64,000 nucleotides of DNA from a marine gamma proteobacterium HTCC2148 (GTDB lineage Bacteria > Pseudomonadota > Gammaproteobacteria > Pseudomonadales > Halieaceae), in assembly GCA_000156295.1 (NCBI GenBank), contig DS999234.1, forward strand, positions 41,113-105,112. Direction: 5' to 3'. The translations under genes were made by a program, and so were the position numbers. Positions 54,840-63,958 of this stretch are shown piece after piece (positions within the stretch are counted from its first letter, which is position 1; each line of letters opens with the position of its first letter). The notes beneath the pieces are model-generated. The model was not told where the DNA came from. It was given only the letters and a program-made list of their open reading frames with translations, and searched no databases.

Positions 54840-55697
54840 TCAGGCGGTTGCAGGATTTTCCTGACTGGTTTCGGCCTGCCATTCAAACACATTGAGCTCG
54901 ATAAAGATAAAGGCGAACAGCCACAATGCAGCATCCCAGAAATCAAGAAAGTCTCCAGCCACGCCCCAGTATCCGGCACAGGCAAACAGGGCCCCGTACA
55001 CGACATACTTGATCATCAGGGTAAAGCGCATGATCTGATCCGAGAGGTTGCCACGCAGCTGCAGCCTGACTTCAATTTCAAGCAGTATCACCACCAATAA
55101 CCACGACGCTGAGTTGATGACATCGGTCCAGCCCAACCACCTGACGCTCTGTAATACATCACCGCTGCTCACGATATTGAAGTCGCCCATCTGGTAGACC
55201 GGGCCCGCCAGCGCGGCACAATTTGCAACGCTGAGAGGTTCATATTCATCGATAGTCACTAGCAGAGACCAGCCCTGCTCAAGGCTGGCACAAGCATCAA
55301 AGGCAGCAAGTGAGGTTACCTGATATAAAGCGACCAGTTCCGCGTAATAGCCGGTAAAGGCATAAAAAACAGCTGCATAGCAAACCAGGCGCAAACCGTG
55401 CAGGCTCCACTTGACCGAACCACGAATCTTGTCATCGTCCAAAACTGAGGTTTCCAACTCAAACAGCAAGAGCAGCAAGACCCAGGCTGCTGTATCGATG
55501 GTTGCCGAAAAGACCTGAATAATCTGACTCAGTTCAAAACCGTCAACAAAGGTATGCTCCAGCGCACTCAGCTCTTCCTGTAAGAACAAATAGATATTGA
55601 AACTGAGCAACACATAAACCAGATACTTGACCCAGACAAACAAGCGGTAGCTCGTCTGGCTGGTGCCCACTAAACCATCACTATCCTTGCTACTCAT
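54840..55697 (-). CDS. Multi-pass membrane protein with three related segments, unknown
   Basis: 285 residues, six or seven helices. A segment with pattern W-hydrophobic-E-x-E recurs: TAAWVLLLLLFELETSVL (69-86, E80/E82), SASWLLVVILLEIEVRL (196-212, E207/E209) and DAALWLFAFIFIELNVFEWQ (255-274, E267). The acidic residues lie inside hydrophobic helices. I recognise no family. Eight bases separate it from mtnA and 22 from the GS gene upstream, so it is cotranscribed with both. Confidence 0.8.
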   Translation of the reverse strand: MSSKDSDGLVGTSQTSYRLFVWVKYLVYVLLSFNIYLFLQEELSALEHTFVDGFELSQIIQVFSATIDTAAWVLLLLLFELETSVLDDDKIRGSVKWSLHGLRLVCYAAVFYAFTGYYAELVALYQVTSLAAFDACASLEQGWSLLVTIDEYEPLSVANCAALAGPVYQMGDFNIVSSGDVLQSVRWLGWTDVINSASWLLVVILLEIEVRLQLRGNLSDQIMRFTLMIKYVVYGALFACAGYWGVAGDFLDFWDAALWLFAFIFIELNVFEWQAETSQENPATA

Positions 55698-55719
55698 GCT
55701 GTCGCCACAACTCCAGTCA

Positions 55720-57069
55720 TCATACCTGCAGCAGCAGGTGTTCCCGCTCCCAGGAAGAAATCACCCGATTAAATTCTTCGAATTCATCGCGCTTCACAGC
55801 GGCATACCCTCGAAGGAACAACTCTCCGAAAACCTCACAGACTTCCGGAGATTTATTAAGGTTGCGCAGGCCTTCTTCAAGCGTTCGTGCAACTTCAATC
55901 TCGCTTTCGTTGGCAGTGCCCTCGTGAGGATCGCTGGGTTTGAGTTGTTGCTTCATGCCGAGATAGCCACTGGCAAGACTGGCTGCAAAGGCCAGGTAGG
56001 GGTTCACATCCGCTCCGGGAAAGCGGTTTTCAACCCGTGTCGCTGCCGGGCCACTTTGAGGAACACGGAATGCGGTAGTTCGGTTATCCAGCCCCCAGTT
56101 GAGGTTAATGGGCGCAGAGATATCGGGGGCCAAGCGCCGATAGGAATTCACATTGGGCGCATAAAAGCTGATCAGTTCTGGTGTATAACGCTGCAAGCCG
56201 GCGATGTAGCTCATGAAGGCTTCAGAATGCTCACCGTTACCGTCAGTAAAGACATTCTCTCCGGAGTCTTTGCGTAGCAGACTCTGGTGAATGTGCATGG
56301 CGCTACCGCACTCATTCTGCATCGGCTTGGCCATAAAGGTGGCATACACCCCGTGTTTATGCGCCGCCTCGCGGACAGTGCGCTTAAAGGTAAACACTTG
56401 GTCTGCCAGGTCCAATGCGTCTCCGTGGAGGAAATTGATCTCCATCTGAGCAGCACCATTCTCGTGAATCAGGGTGTCTACCCTAAGCTTTTGGGCTTCG
56501 GCGTAGTCATACATATCCTCAACGAAGTCCTCAAACTCCGCTACCGCGTCAATGCTGTATGAAAGACGAGAAGTTTCCTTGCGACCGGAGCGACCGTAAG
56601 GTGGCGTCAGTACGTTGTCCGGCTCAGTGTTTCTTGCCACCAGGAAAAATTCGACCTCTGGAGCGACAACAGGCTGCAATCCCTCGGCTTCGTAGAGATC
56701 AAGAACCTTACGGAGCACATTTCGAGTCGACAGCGGATGGGGCTTGCCATCCATGGTGTAGCAGTCGTGAATTATCTGGGCGGTAGGCTCGCGCGCCCAA
56801 GGTACAAGGCGCATGGTGGAGGGGTCAGGCACCAGGATCATGTCGGCATCGGTGGGTTCAACCAGGTCCCAGTGTTCGTCGGAATACTCACCAGTGACAC
56901 TCTGCACCATGATACTTTCGGGTAGCCTCGGCTCACCCATCTCTAGAAACTGGTTTGCGGGAATGAACTTGCCGCGGGCATTGCCCGTCATGTCCGGTAC
57001 CAAACACTCCACTTCGGATATTTGGTGTTGCTTCAGCCAGTCCTTGATGACTTGCGTATCGGTGCTCAT
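55720..57069 (-). CDS. Glutamine synthetase family, PuuA-like
   Basis: 449 residues. Beta-grasp N-terminus SEVECLVPDMTGNARGKFIPA; catalytic domain with EVEFFLV, GAAQMEINFLHGDALDLADQ, ATFMAKPM, GSAMHIHQSL, NSYRRLAPDISAPINLNWGLDNRTTAFRVP. The lack of GlnA-specific features and the divergent FAD oxidase point to gamma-glutamylputrescine or another amine ligase. First gene of the operon with the membrane protein and mtnA. Confidence 0.9.
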   Translation of the reverse strand: MSTDTQVIKDWLKQHQISEVECLVPDMTGNARGKFIPANQFLEMGEPRLPESIMVQSVTGEYSDEHWDLVEPTDADMILVPDPSTMRLVPWAREPTAQIIHDCYTMDGKPHPLSTRNVLRKVLDLYEAEGLQPVVAPEVEFFLVARNTEPDNVLTPPYGRSGRKETSRLSYSIDAVAEFEDFVEDMYDYAEAQKLRVDTLIHENGAAQMEINFLHGDALDLADQVFTFKRTVREAAHKHGVYATFMAKPMQNECGSAMHIHQSLLRKDSGENVFTDGNGEHSEAFMSYIAGLQRYTPELISFYAPNVNSYRRLAPDISAPINLNWGLDNRTTAFRVPQSGPAATRVENRFPGADVNPYLAFAASLASGYLGMKQQLKPSDPHEGTANESEIEVARTLEEGLRNLNKSPEVCEVFGELFLRGYAAVKRDEFEEFNRVISSWEREHLLLQV

Positions 57070-57194
57070 AAAGTGTCCATGCTGCCCAAAAACGCGAGTA
57101 TCGCGGCGAAACCCGCACTGTTCAAGGACTTTGGGTCTAAGCTAACCCTAATGTGTTATGACTTAAAGGGGCCCCAAAACGGTATATTGCCGCC

Positions 57195-58478
57195 ATGCAA
57201 AATACTTCTCATGTCGATTCCTGGTACGCCGCTTCTGCTAACCAGCAGCTCTCCTTCCCACCACTGCAAGGAGAAGTGTCTGCTGACGTCTGCATTATCG
57301 GCGGTGGCTACACCGGCCTCTCCTCTGCCATCCATTTGCGCAAAGCGGGATACAGCGTTGCCCTGCTGGAAGCCAACAAGATTGGCTGGGGCGCCTCCGG
57401 CCGTAACGGCGGGCATGTGGGAACAGGGCAACGGGCGGACCAGGAAACCCTGGAAAAACTGGTTGGTTTGGACCATGCCAAGGCGCTTTGGCAGTTAGGT
57501 CTGGAAGCCGTAGATACCGTATGCGACCTGATCAGTGAGTTTCAGATCGACTGCGAACTGAAGACCGGCAATTTGCATGTCGCCTCCAAAGCTAAAGAGC
57601 AACCCTGGCTTATCGAGGAGGCAGAACACCTGCAGAAGGTTTACGACTACCAGCAGATTCGCTATGTGGATTCCTCTGAACTGGCGGATATGACCTCGGG
57701 TCAGGGCTTTCACGGCGGAGTTCTTGATGAAGGGTCGCGCCACCTTCACCCGCTCAATTACGCCCTGGGTCTGGCCAAGGCAGCCGACACCCTGGGAGCT
57801 CAACTATATGAGGGTAGCCGGGTACTTTCTTATACTGAGGGTCATCAGGTATGCGTGAAAACGGATAGCGGTACGGTAAAGTCCAAGTACCTGGTGCTGG
57901 CCTGCAACGGTTATCTGGAAAAACTGGAACCGCGCACCGCCGGGCGCATTATGCCCATTAACAACTACATGCTGGCCACCGAACCGCTGCCTGAGGCACT
58001 GGCCAGACGCCTGATTCGAGACGACACGTCCATGTCCGACAGCCTGTTTGTCATCGACTACTGGAAACTGTCCGCAGACAATCGCATGCTCTTCGGCGGT
58101 GGAGAATCTTATAGCCGTAGGTTCCCGGCCGACATAGGCAATTTCGTCCGCAAATATATGCTGCGAATATACCCCGAACTCGAAACCACTCGCATCGACT
58201 ATGGCTGGGGGGGCACACTGGCCATTACGCTGAACCGCATGCCCGACTTCGGCCGTCTGTCCTCGCAGGTTTTTTATGCCCACGGTTATTCAGGCCACGG
58301 TGTTCCGACCGCGACTCTGGCTGGGAAACTACTTGCGGAAGTCATCGCCGGCAGTGCAGAACGCTTCGACGTGATGGCAAGCGTACCTTCGAGAACCTTT
58401 CCTGGCGGCACCCTGCTGCGCTGGCCCGGACTAGTGGCCGGCATGTTGTTCTACAGCTTGCGAGATCGGCTGGGCTGA
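57195..58478 (+). CDS. FAD-dependent oxidoreductase, PuuB-like
   Basis: 427 residues. Rossmann motif IIGGGYTGLSSAIHLRKAGYSVALLEA, GASGRNGGHVGTGQRADQETLEKLVG and a final YAHGYSGHGVPTATLAGKLLAE belong to the DAO family in its gamma-glutamylputrescine oxidase branch. It would oxidise the gamma-glutamylated amine made by the divergent GS. The 125-base gap contains both promoters. Confidence 0.9.
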   Translation: MQNTSHVDSWYAASANQQLSFPPLQGEVSADVCIIGGGYTGLSSAIHLRKAGYSVALLEANKIGWGASGRNGGHVGTGQRADQETLEKLVGLDHAKALWQLGLEAVDTVCDLISEFQIDCELKTGNLHVASKAKEQPWLIEEAEHLQKVYDYQQIRYVDSSELADMTSGQGFHGGVLDEGSRHLHPLNYALGLAKAADTLGAQLYEGSRVLSYTEGHQVCVKTDSGTVKSKYLVLACNGYLEKLEPRTAGRIMPINNYMLATEPLPEALARRLIRDDTSMSDSLFVIDYWKLSADNRMLFGGGESYSRRFPADIGNFVRKYMLRIYPELETTRIDYGWGGTLAITLNRMPDFGRLSSQVFYAHGYSGHGVPTATLAGKLLAEVIAGSAERFDVMASVPSRTFPGGTLLRWPGLVAGMLFYSLRDRLG

Positions 58479-58536
58479 CTCAAGCCACAAGCAACTGATA
58501 GAATGGTCATCCGTTGTTGACCCCGGAAAAAGTGCA

Positions 58537-59577
58537 TTGATACCCCTGTCTGAACTTCATGCCGAAAGCGACTGGCAAGCAGAACTGCAGGCAGTGGTCC
58601 GCTCAGGGCGTCAGCTGCTGTCTCAATTGGGACTGGATGCACAAGCGGTTGGGTACTCAGAACTTGCCGGTGAAGATTTTCCTCTCAAGGTTCCGCAGAG
58701 TTTCATTTCGCGCATGACTCATGGCGACCCCGACGACCCGCTGCTGCGGCAAGTGCTCAGTGTTAGCGCCGAATTGCTGCAAGTGCCGGGTTTCGGAGAT
58801 GACCCGGTTGGTGAAACCGGGGACAGCATTACTCATCCCGGTGTCATCCAAAAATACCATGGGCGCGCTCTGCTTATTTTAAGCGGTGGTTGTGCAATCA
58901 ATTGTCGTTACTGCTTTCGCCGCCATTTTCCTTACAACGAAAATCGAAATAGCCGCGAGGAGTGGTTACACGCGGTACGGCACATCGCCGATGATCCAAG
59001 CATCAGTGAAGTAATACTGAGCGGCGGCGACCCTCTTCTGGTGTCCGATCGGCAATTAAAGAGCCTGGTTGGTCAGTTGGCAGCGATACCCCACCTGCAG
59101 CGACTGAGAGTGCACAGCCGTTTGCCCATCGTGCTGCCCAGTCGCGTGACCGCAGGTCTGGTGAATGCCCTCACCGGCACCCGCCTACAATCAGTGTTGG
59201 TTGTCCACAGTAATCACGGCAACGAAATCAATACTGAAGTGAAAAATGCCCTGCAAAAACTATCGAGCGGGAAAATCACCCTGCTGAACCAGGCAGTCCT
59301 GTTAGCTGGTATCAATGACACTGAAGACGAACTGGCAGACCTCAGTGAGCAATTATTTACCGCCGGTGTCTTACCCTATTACCTCCACCTTTTGGACAGA
59401 GTTAGAGGCGCTGCTCACTTTGAAGTGACTGCCAGGCGCGGACTTGAGCTCATTACCCAGTTGGAAAACCGCTTGCCAGGCTACCTCGTTCCCCGTCTAG
59501 TTAGGGAAGACGCCGGCGAGCTTGCCAAAGTCAGGGTAACCGCTGCCCCAGCTGTGAGCGTTAACGCGAGTCCTTAG
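58537..59577 (+). CDS. epmB: EF-P beta-lysylation protein EpmB
   Basis: 346 residues. Radical SAM motif CAINCRYC followed by FRRHFPY, ILSGGDPLL, RVHSRLPIVLP, and a C-terminal PYYLHLLDRVRGAAHFEV are the EpmB (YjeK) signature, related to lysine 2,3-aminomutase. It converts (S)-alpha-lysine to (R)-beta-lysine for modification of elongation factor P by EpmA. Neither efp nor epmA is in the window. TTG start. Confidence 0.95.
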   Translation: MIPLSELHAESDWQAELQAVVRSGRQLLSQLGLDAQAVGYSELAGEDFPLKVPQSFISRMTHGDPDDPLLRQVLSVSAELLQVPGFGDDPVGETGDSITHPGVIQKYHGRALLILSGGCAINCRYCFRRHFPYNENRNSREEWLHAVRHIADDPSISEVILSGGDPLLVSDRQLKSLVGQLAAIPHLQRLRVHSRLPIVLPSRVTAGLVNALTGTRLQSVLVVHSNHGNEINTEVKNALQKLSSGKITLLNQAVLLAGINDTEDELADLSEQLFTAGVLPYYLHLLDRVRGAAHFEVTARRGLELITQLENRLPGYLVPRLVREDAGELAKVRVTAAPAVSVNASP

Positions 59578-59634
59578 CTGGCAAAGAGCGACCACTACAT
59601 CACCAAACATCTACTCCTGCTAATCTCCCTTATG

Positions 59635-59696
59635 AGGTGAAAGCGGACATTAGCCCTTCCAGATCAAGCCATGTTCCATAACGTCCGCTTTCGCCT
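59635..59696. repeat. Inverted repeat element A, downstream of epmB
   Basis: A 14-bp stem (59635-59648 with 59683-59696, one G-U pair) closes a 34-base loop. The 5' arm contains AAAGCGGAC and the segment from 59633 to 59655 recurs at 61444-61466 with one mismatch. It may also act as a terminator-like structure. Confidence 0.8.
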
Positions 59697-59837
59697 AATG
59701 GTGGACATGGGTCTATGCTTATTGAAGGGAATCAAAGGGATAATAAATCTGTTCCGTTTATCAGTTTGACGATGCCCAGCAACTTGCCTATAGCCTAGTA
59801 GCGTGAATCGCAGTGTTGGTTTCAGTCATGCTCATAC

Positions 59838-61214
59838 CTATTGGGAATCAGCCACCGTGGCGATTATTGTATCCGCTGCCCGCTCACCTGCGGCCATGGC
59901 TCCTTCTACATAACCCAGGCCGACTCCCACCGCGCAAGTGTCGCCAGCGAACAGGACTCTCCCATGGTGCGTCGGTTCCGCAAATCGAATAAAGTCACCG
60001 GGCTGCGTGTCGACGCTCGTGTAAGGGTAGCAGCCCCCTGAGAAGGGACTGGTGGTCCAGTTGGATACGGCTGTCGCGACGGGAGGCTCAAACGTATCGG
60101 GGAACATCATCTGTAGCTCAGACAGCACCTCTTCTACGGCCGCTTCAGGGTTCTCCGCCACCCACGCAGCCTTAGGCGGGCCGAATACGCTAGCAAGACA
60201 GGGAGATGTGGGCGAATCCGGCCCAGCACCAGATGACATCGATACATCGAAGAAACTGCCGTGGGAAGCGATAGGGTCGGGAATACTGAAGAAATGGTCT
60301 TGCTTCTTTGGGTTTCTACGCCAGAAGCTGTTTTTGAACGTCATGACGACCTTTTCGACACTTCCGAAGCCGATGCGCTCGATGACATCCTGCTTACTGG
60401 TGGGGAGCGGTGGATCAAATGTGATGGTTCCAGCCTTCAATACACCAAGGGGGACGGTAACGATGACATGGGAGCCTTCGAAGGTCTTTCCGTCGGCCGT
60501 TTCGACGTGCACGGGCGGTTGGGCGGAAGTGTCTTGTTGAATCGAAATTCTTGAGACGGTCTGATTCAGCATCACCTCGTCAGCAGACAGAGAATCACGC
60601 AACAACTCCACCAATAGGCGGAATCCACCAGAAATCAAAACCTGACTCTTTTCGTCATGGTTGGTGAACTCCCAGAGGTCATCGCTTAACTGATTCTGGT
60701 GTGTGTCGTAGGTGGAGCCACCGTTAAGACTCTCGGAAAATATCTTGAACAGGTAGAGATGCTCACGTTTGGGTCGCTTGCCAAGTACGCCGTCGATTCG
60801 CTCACCCAGGTTATTAAACGTAGAGGTATTCGGCCGAAGTTTACCGAACCGGCTAAAGCTCCAACCAAGCTTGATAAACGCCCACAGTGTCGTTGTCCAC
60901 CCTAGCCAACGCGCCGAACGTTGGTCATAGATCCGCACCGTTGAGGGGCCAATATCGTGTTGATGAACTTCGGCCCCGATGTCCCTCAATAAGTGGTAGG
61001 CGGGGTTAGTCAGATGGTCCTCAATCCAGAAGGGTCCCAGTTCGACCCAGGAGGCCTGGTTCCCCGCAATATCGAGCGTGTGCGCGCGGCCGCCCAGGCG
61101 ATCCCTTCCTTCCAGAAGTATGATCGGCACGCCCGCTTCCTTCAGTCGCTTTGCCGCCGACAGGCCAGAGACCCCACCTCCGATGATGATTACCGATTTT
61201 TGTTTTTGCGTCAT
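59838..61214 (-). CDS. Flavin monoamine oxidase family protein
   Basis: 458 residues. IIGGGVSGLSAAKRLKEAGVPIILLEGRDRLGGRAHT at the N-terminus, VIVTVPLGVLKAGTITFDPPLP in the middle, and RVLFAGDTCAVGVGLGYVEGAMAAGERAAD at the C-terminus are the amine oxidase (MAO/PAO) motifs. It oxidises amines or polyamines, fitting the PuuA/PuuB genes 2-4 kb away. No signal peptide. It lies between two related repeats. Codon use looks similar to the neighbours. Confidence 0.93.
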   Translation of the reverse strand: MTQKQKSVIIIGGGVSGLSAAKRLKEAGVPIILLEGRDRLGGRAHTLDIAGNQASWVELGPFWIEDHLTNPAYHLLRDIGAEVHQHDIGPSTVRIYDQRSARWLGWTTTLWAFIKLGWSFSRFGKLRPNTSTFNNLGERIDGVLGKRPKREHLYLFKIFSESLNGGSTYDTHQNQLSDDLWEFTNHDEKSQVLISGGFRLLVELLRDSLSADEVMLNQTVSRISIQQDTSAQPPVHVETADGKTFEGSHVIVTVPLGVLKAGTITFDPPLPTSKQDVIERIGFGSVEKVVMTFKNSFWRRNPKKQDHFFSIPDPIASHGSFFDVSMSSGAGPDSPTSPCLASVFGPPKAAWVAENPEAAVEEVLSELQMMFPDTFEPPVATAVSNWTTSPFSGGCYPYTSVDTQPGDFIRFAEPTHHGRVLFAGDTCAVGVGLGYVEGAMAAGERAADTIIATVADSQ

Positions 61215-61435
61215 CTAGACAGTGCTCAGGCTTAAACCACACTTATACTGGAGTAAAAGTCGTTTTGATAGATCACTGATATTTTGTGCGCCGGGCGACA
61301 CTACCGAACAATCTGTCTCCAAAAGTAGGCCTGGTTTAGTCAAGTGTCAGGGAGTGACGGTTATTTGTTGCATCGACCGGTTGAGATCGCAGCATAAAAC
61401 AGACATTCTAACGGTTCAATTTTTCTTCAGCTGAC

Positions 61436-61466
61436 GTCCGCTTTGAGGTGTAAGCGGACATTAGCC
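61436..61466. repeat. Repeat element B, upstream of the amine oxidase gene
   Basis: GTCCGCTT (61436-61443) and AAGCGGAC (61452-61459) form a perfect 8-bp hairpin with an 8-base loop. The 23-base segment 61444-61466 repeats 59633-59655 in the same orientation with one mismatch. The region 61215-61726 otherwise holds no supported gene. Confidence 0.8.
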
Positions 61467-61540
61467 AAGCCAAACACGTCGCAGCTGCGCTTGAGTGACT
61501 TAAGTTCAAATTCCGCTTTTCTCAAGTGGGAGTGGCACCC

Positions 61541-61562
61541 ATAGCCATAGCCATAGCCATAC
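61541..61562. repeat. ATAGCC hexanucleotide tandem repeat
   Basis: Three full ATAGCC units plus a partial fourth, in an intergenic region followed by C-rich sequence. No gene reads through it. Confidence 0.85.
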
Positions 61563-61726
61563 CAAGACTTCCCCCCCACCCCCTCTAAATCGCAGGCAAT
61601 CGCTCAGAGCTGAGTTTGAGGGTAAACGGACAGTTAAATAGACAGATAAGCAGTGTCAACCTGCTTCCAATACGCTTCCCGTGACGTTGGCAGCAGGAGA
61701 CAAATCCTGTAAGTCATTGATTTTAT

Positions 61727-61803
<77 letters not shown>

Positions 61804-61818
61804 AGAGTTGGAGGGCAG

Positions 61819-61844
61819 ACTATATCAAAGGTTGAGGCTGACAA
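61819..61844 (-). promoter_or_regulatory. Putative promoter of tRNA-Pro
   Basis: On the minus strand, TTGTCA (61844-61839) and TATAGT (61824-61819) precede the tRNA, followed by a GC-rich CTGCCCTCC discriminator as in stable RNA promoters. The spacer is only 14 bases, shorter than ideal. Confidence 0.35.
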
Positions 61845-61856
61845 GGGTAGCAGGGC

Positions 61857-62069
61857 TTAGTAAATGCCCGCCCAGCGAGCCAGCCACTGGCTGAAAATAC
61901 TCAGACCCACAACGACCACTATGAGCATGATTAACAGGCGACCGGGGCGGAATGGCTTACGCTCCACCGAATTGACTCCTCGTTCCAGGAAGCCATCTAC
62001 TTTTTCCTGATCCTCAGGATACAAATTGTTTTTGTAGCTGAGATCTTCTTGTTCGGATTTATCATTCAT
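61857..62069 (-). CDS. DUF3094 family small membrane protein
   Basis: 70 residues. [30 protein letters not shown] is the DUF3094 core, followed by one membrane helix (about 47-63). Function unknown. Lies downstream of a terminator that ends the acyl-CoA dehydrogenase transcript. Confidence 0.88.
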   Translation of the reverse strand: MNDKSEQEDLSYKNNLYPEDQEKVDGFLERGVNSVERKPFRPGRLLIMLIVVVVGLSIFSQWLARWAGIY

Positions 62070-62077
62070 AGCAGCAT

Positions 62078-62113
62078 AAAAAAAGGGGCGAATACGGATT
62101 GCGTATTCTCCCC
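62078..62113 (-). terminator. Intrinsic terminator of the acyl-CoA dehydrogenase gene
   Basis: On the minus strand a stem of GGGG, one mismatch and GAATACG pairs with CGTATTC and CCCC around a CAATC loop, followed by seven T. It lies 55 bases past the acyl-CoA dehydrogenase stop and just ahead of the DUF3094 gene. Confidence 0.88.
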
Positions 62114-62167
62114 TCGAAAGTTGGGAATGTCACCCCCATGAGAGGCAACTTCCCAGCAGCAACATGA

Positions 62168-63958
62168 TCAAACCGCGAACAGCTCTTCCGGCATTTGCAT
62201 AAGGTTGTCAGCGCCGGCCAGCATTGTCGCCTTCAGCGACTCAGTGCGCGGCAACAAACGCTGGAAGTAAAATTGGGCCGTCATTATTTTGGCTTCGTAA
62301 AATGACTTGTCCTCGTCGCCTTCCGCTATCTTTTGGCGAGCCACCATTGCCATATGGGCCCAGAAGTAAGCCAGGGTGACGTAGCCGGAGTACATCAGAT
62401 AATCCACTGCAGCAGCGCCGGCTTCGTCCGGGTTGCTCATTGCAGCTTCACCTATTTTCATAGAAAGGCCCAACCACTCGTCGCTATGCGCCTTCAAAGG
62501 CTCCAGGAATTGTTTGTCTTCTTCAGAACCGCGAGCGATCAGTTCTTCGATCATGGCAGTAAAGTTGGTCAATAACTTACCGCCTGAACCCAGTACCTTG
62601 CGACCAATCAAGTCCAGGGCCTGAATACCGGTCGTTCCTTCATACAACATGGCAATGCGGCAATCGCGAACGATTTGCTCCATGCCCCACTCCTGAATAA
62701 AACCATGGCCACCAAATATCTGCACACCGTGGTTGGCAGCCTCATAACCGGTTTCGGTCATGAACGCCTTGGCGATAGGAGTCAGTAACGACATCAGATC
62801 GTCAGCCGCTTTCGCCTCTTCTTCAGTTCCTTTGTCTACGATGTCACCCTGCATGGCAAGGAAGTACAAAAATGCCCTGCTACCTTCTGCGAAAGCTTTC
62901 TGGGTCAGCAACATACGACGCACGTCTGGGTGCACAATAATTGGGTCCGCTGGACCATCGGGGTTTTTCGGCCCAGTGAGGCTGCGCATGGCGAGGCGAT
63001 CCTTGGCGTAGGCAAGGGCACCCTGAAAAGACAGTTCCATGTGCGCAAGGCCCTGTGCAGCAGTACCCACTCTGGCGGTATTCATAAAAGTGAACATGCA
63101 ATTGAGGCCTCGGTTTTCCTCGCCGATTAAATAGGCCTTGGCGCCGTCGAAATTAAGGACTGCAGTGGCGTTACCGTGAATACCCATCTTGTGCTCGATT
63201 GACGCACAATGTACGGCATTGAGTTCGCCGAGAGTGCCGTCTTCACTAACGTTAACCTTGGGCACGATAAACAGGGATATTCCCTTAGTGCCTTCGGGTG
63301 CATCAGGCAGCCGAGCAAGAACGATATGGATGATGTTATCCGTCATGTCGTGCTCGCCGGCACTGATGAATATCTTTTGACCGGTTATGGCATAGGAGCC
63401 ATCAGCCTGGGGCTCGGCTTTGCTGCGCAGGAGTCCGAGATCGGAACCACAGTGTGACTCCGTAAGGCACATGGTACCCGTCCACTCGCCCGACACCAGC
63501 CGTGTCAGGTATTTTTCTTTCTGCTCGGGGCTACCATGTTCTTCAATGGTTTTGATCGCACCGTGGCTGAGGCCGGGATACATGCCCCAGGCCCAGTTGG
63601 CAGTTCCCACCATTTCAGTGTTGATAATACCCAGAAGATTGGGCATCCCCTGGCCGCCCGCCTCGACATCCGCACTCAGCGAAGGCCAGCCGTTGTCGAT
63701 ATACTGCTGGTAGGCCTCTTTGAAGCCCGTCGGGGTAGCCACGCCTTCTTCGCTCCACGTGCAGCCTTCCTGGTCACCGCTCTGATATAAGGGGGCCAGC
63801 ACGCCTTCAGCGAATTTGGCACCCTCCTCTGCGATTGCGTTCATGAGATCGGTAGTGGCTTCTTCGTAGCCCGGAAGCGTTTGAAATAACTGCTCTGCTT
63901 CGAGTACTTCATTGGTGACAAAACTAATGTCGCGCAGGGGAGCCTTATACTCTGGCAT
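62168..63958 (-). CDS. Acyl-CoA dehydrogenase, long (DmdC-like) form
   Basis: 596 residues, longer than ordinary acyl-CoA dehydrogenases (about 380). N-terminal YKAPLRDISFVTNEVL, FAD and substrate motifs MCLTESHCGSDLG and TGQKIFISAG, and catalytic Glu in MLYEGTTGIQALDLIGRK, with an additional C-terminal domain. This form matches 3-methylmercaptopropionyl-CoA dehydrogenase (DmdC) and fatty acyl-CoA enzymes such as FadE-type; which is not decided. ATG 63958 is preceded by AAAGG eight bases upstream. The nearest DMSP genes are not in the window. Confidence 0.93.
   Translation of the reverse strand: MPEYKAPLRDISFVTNEVLEAEQLFQTLPGYEEATTDLMNAIAEEGAKFAEGVLAPLYQSGDQEGCTWSEEGVATPTGFKEAYQQYIDNGWPSLSADVEAGGQGMPNLLGIINTEMVGTANWAWGMYPGLSHGAIKTIEEHGSPEQKEKYLTRLVSGEWTGTMCLTESHCGSDLGLLRSKAEPQADGSYAITGQKIFISAGEHDMTDNIIHIVLARLPDAPEGTKGISLFIVPKVNVSEDGTLGELNAVHCASIEHKMGIHGNATAVLNFDGAKAYLIGEENRGLNCMFTFMNTARVGTAAQGLAHMELSFQGALAYAKDRLAMRSLTGPKNPDGPADPIIVHPDVRRMLLTQKAFAEGSRAFLYFLAMQGDIVDKGTEEEAKAADDLMSLLTPIAKAFMTETGYEAANHGVQIFGGHGFIQEWGMEQIVRDCRIAMLYEGTTGIQALDLIGRKVLGSGGKLLTNFTAMIEELIARGSEEDKQFLEPLKAHSDEWLGLSMKIGEAAMSNPDEAGAAAVDYLMYSGYVTLAYFWAHMAMVARQKIAEGDEDKSFYEAKIMTAQFYFQRLLPRTESLKATMLAGADNLMQMPEELFAV

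Noticed and set aside
61215..61726. Possible small genes between the amine oxidase gene and tRNA-Pro
   Set aside because: Only short frames without ribosome sites; the region is explained by repeats and a C-rich tract.
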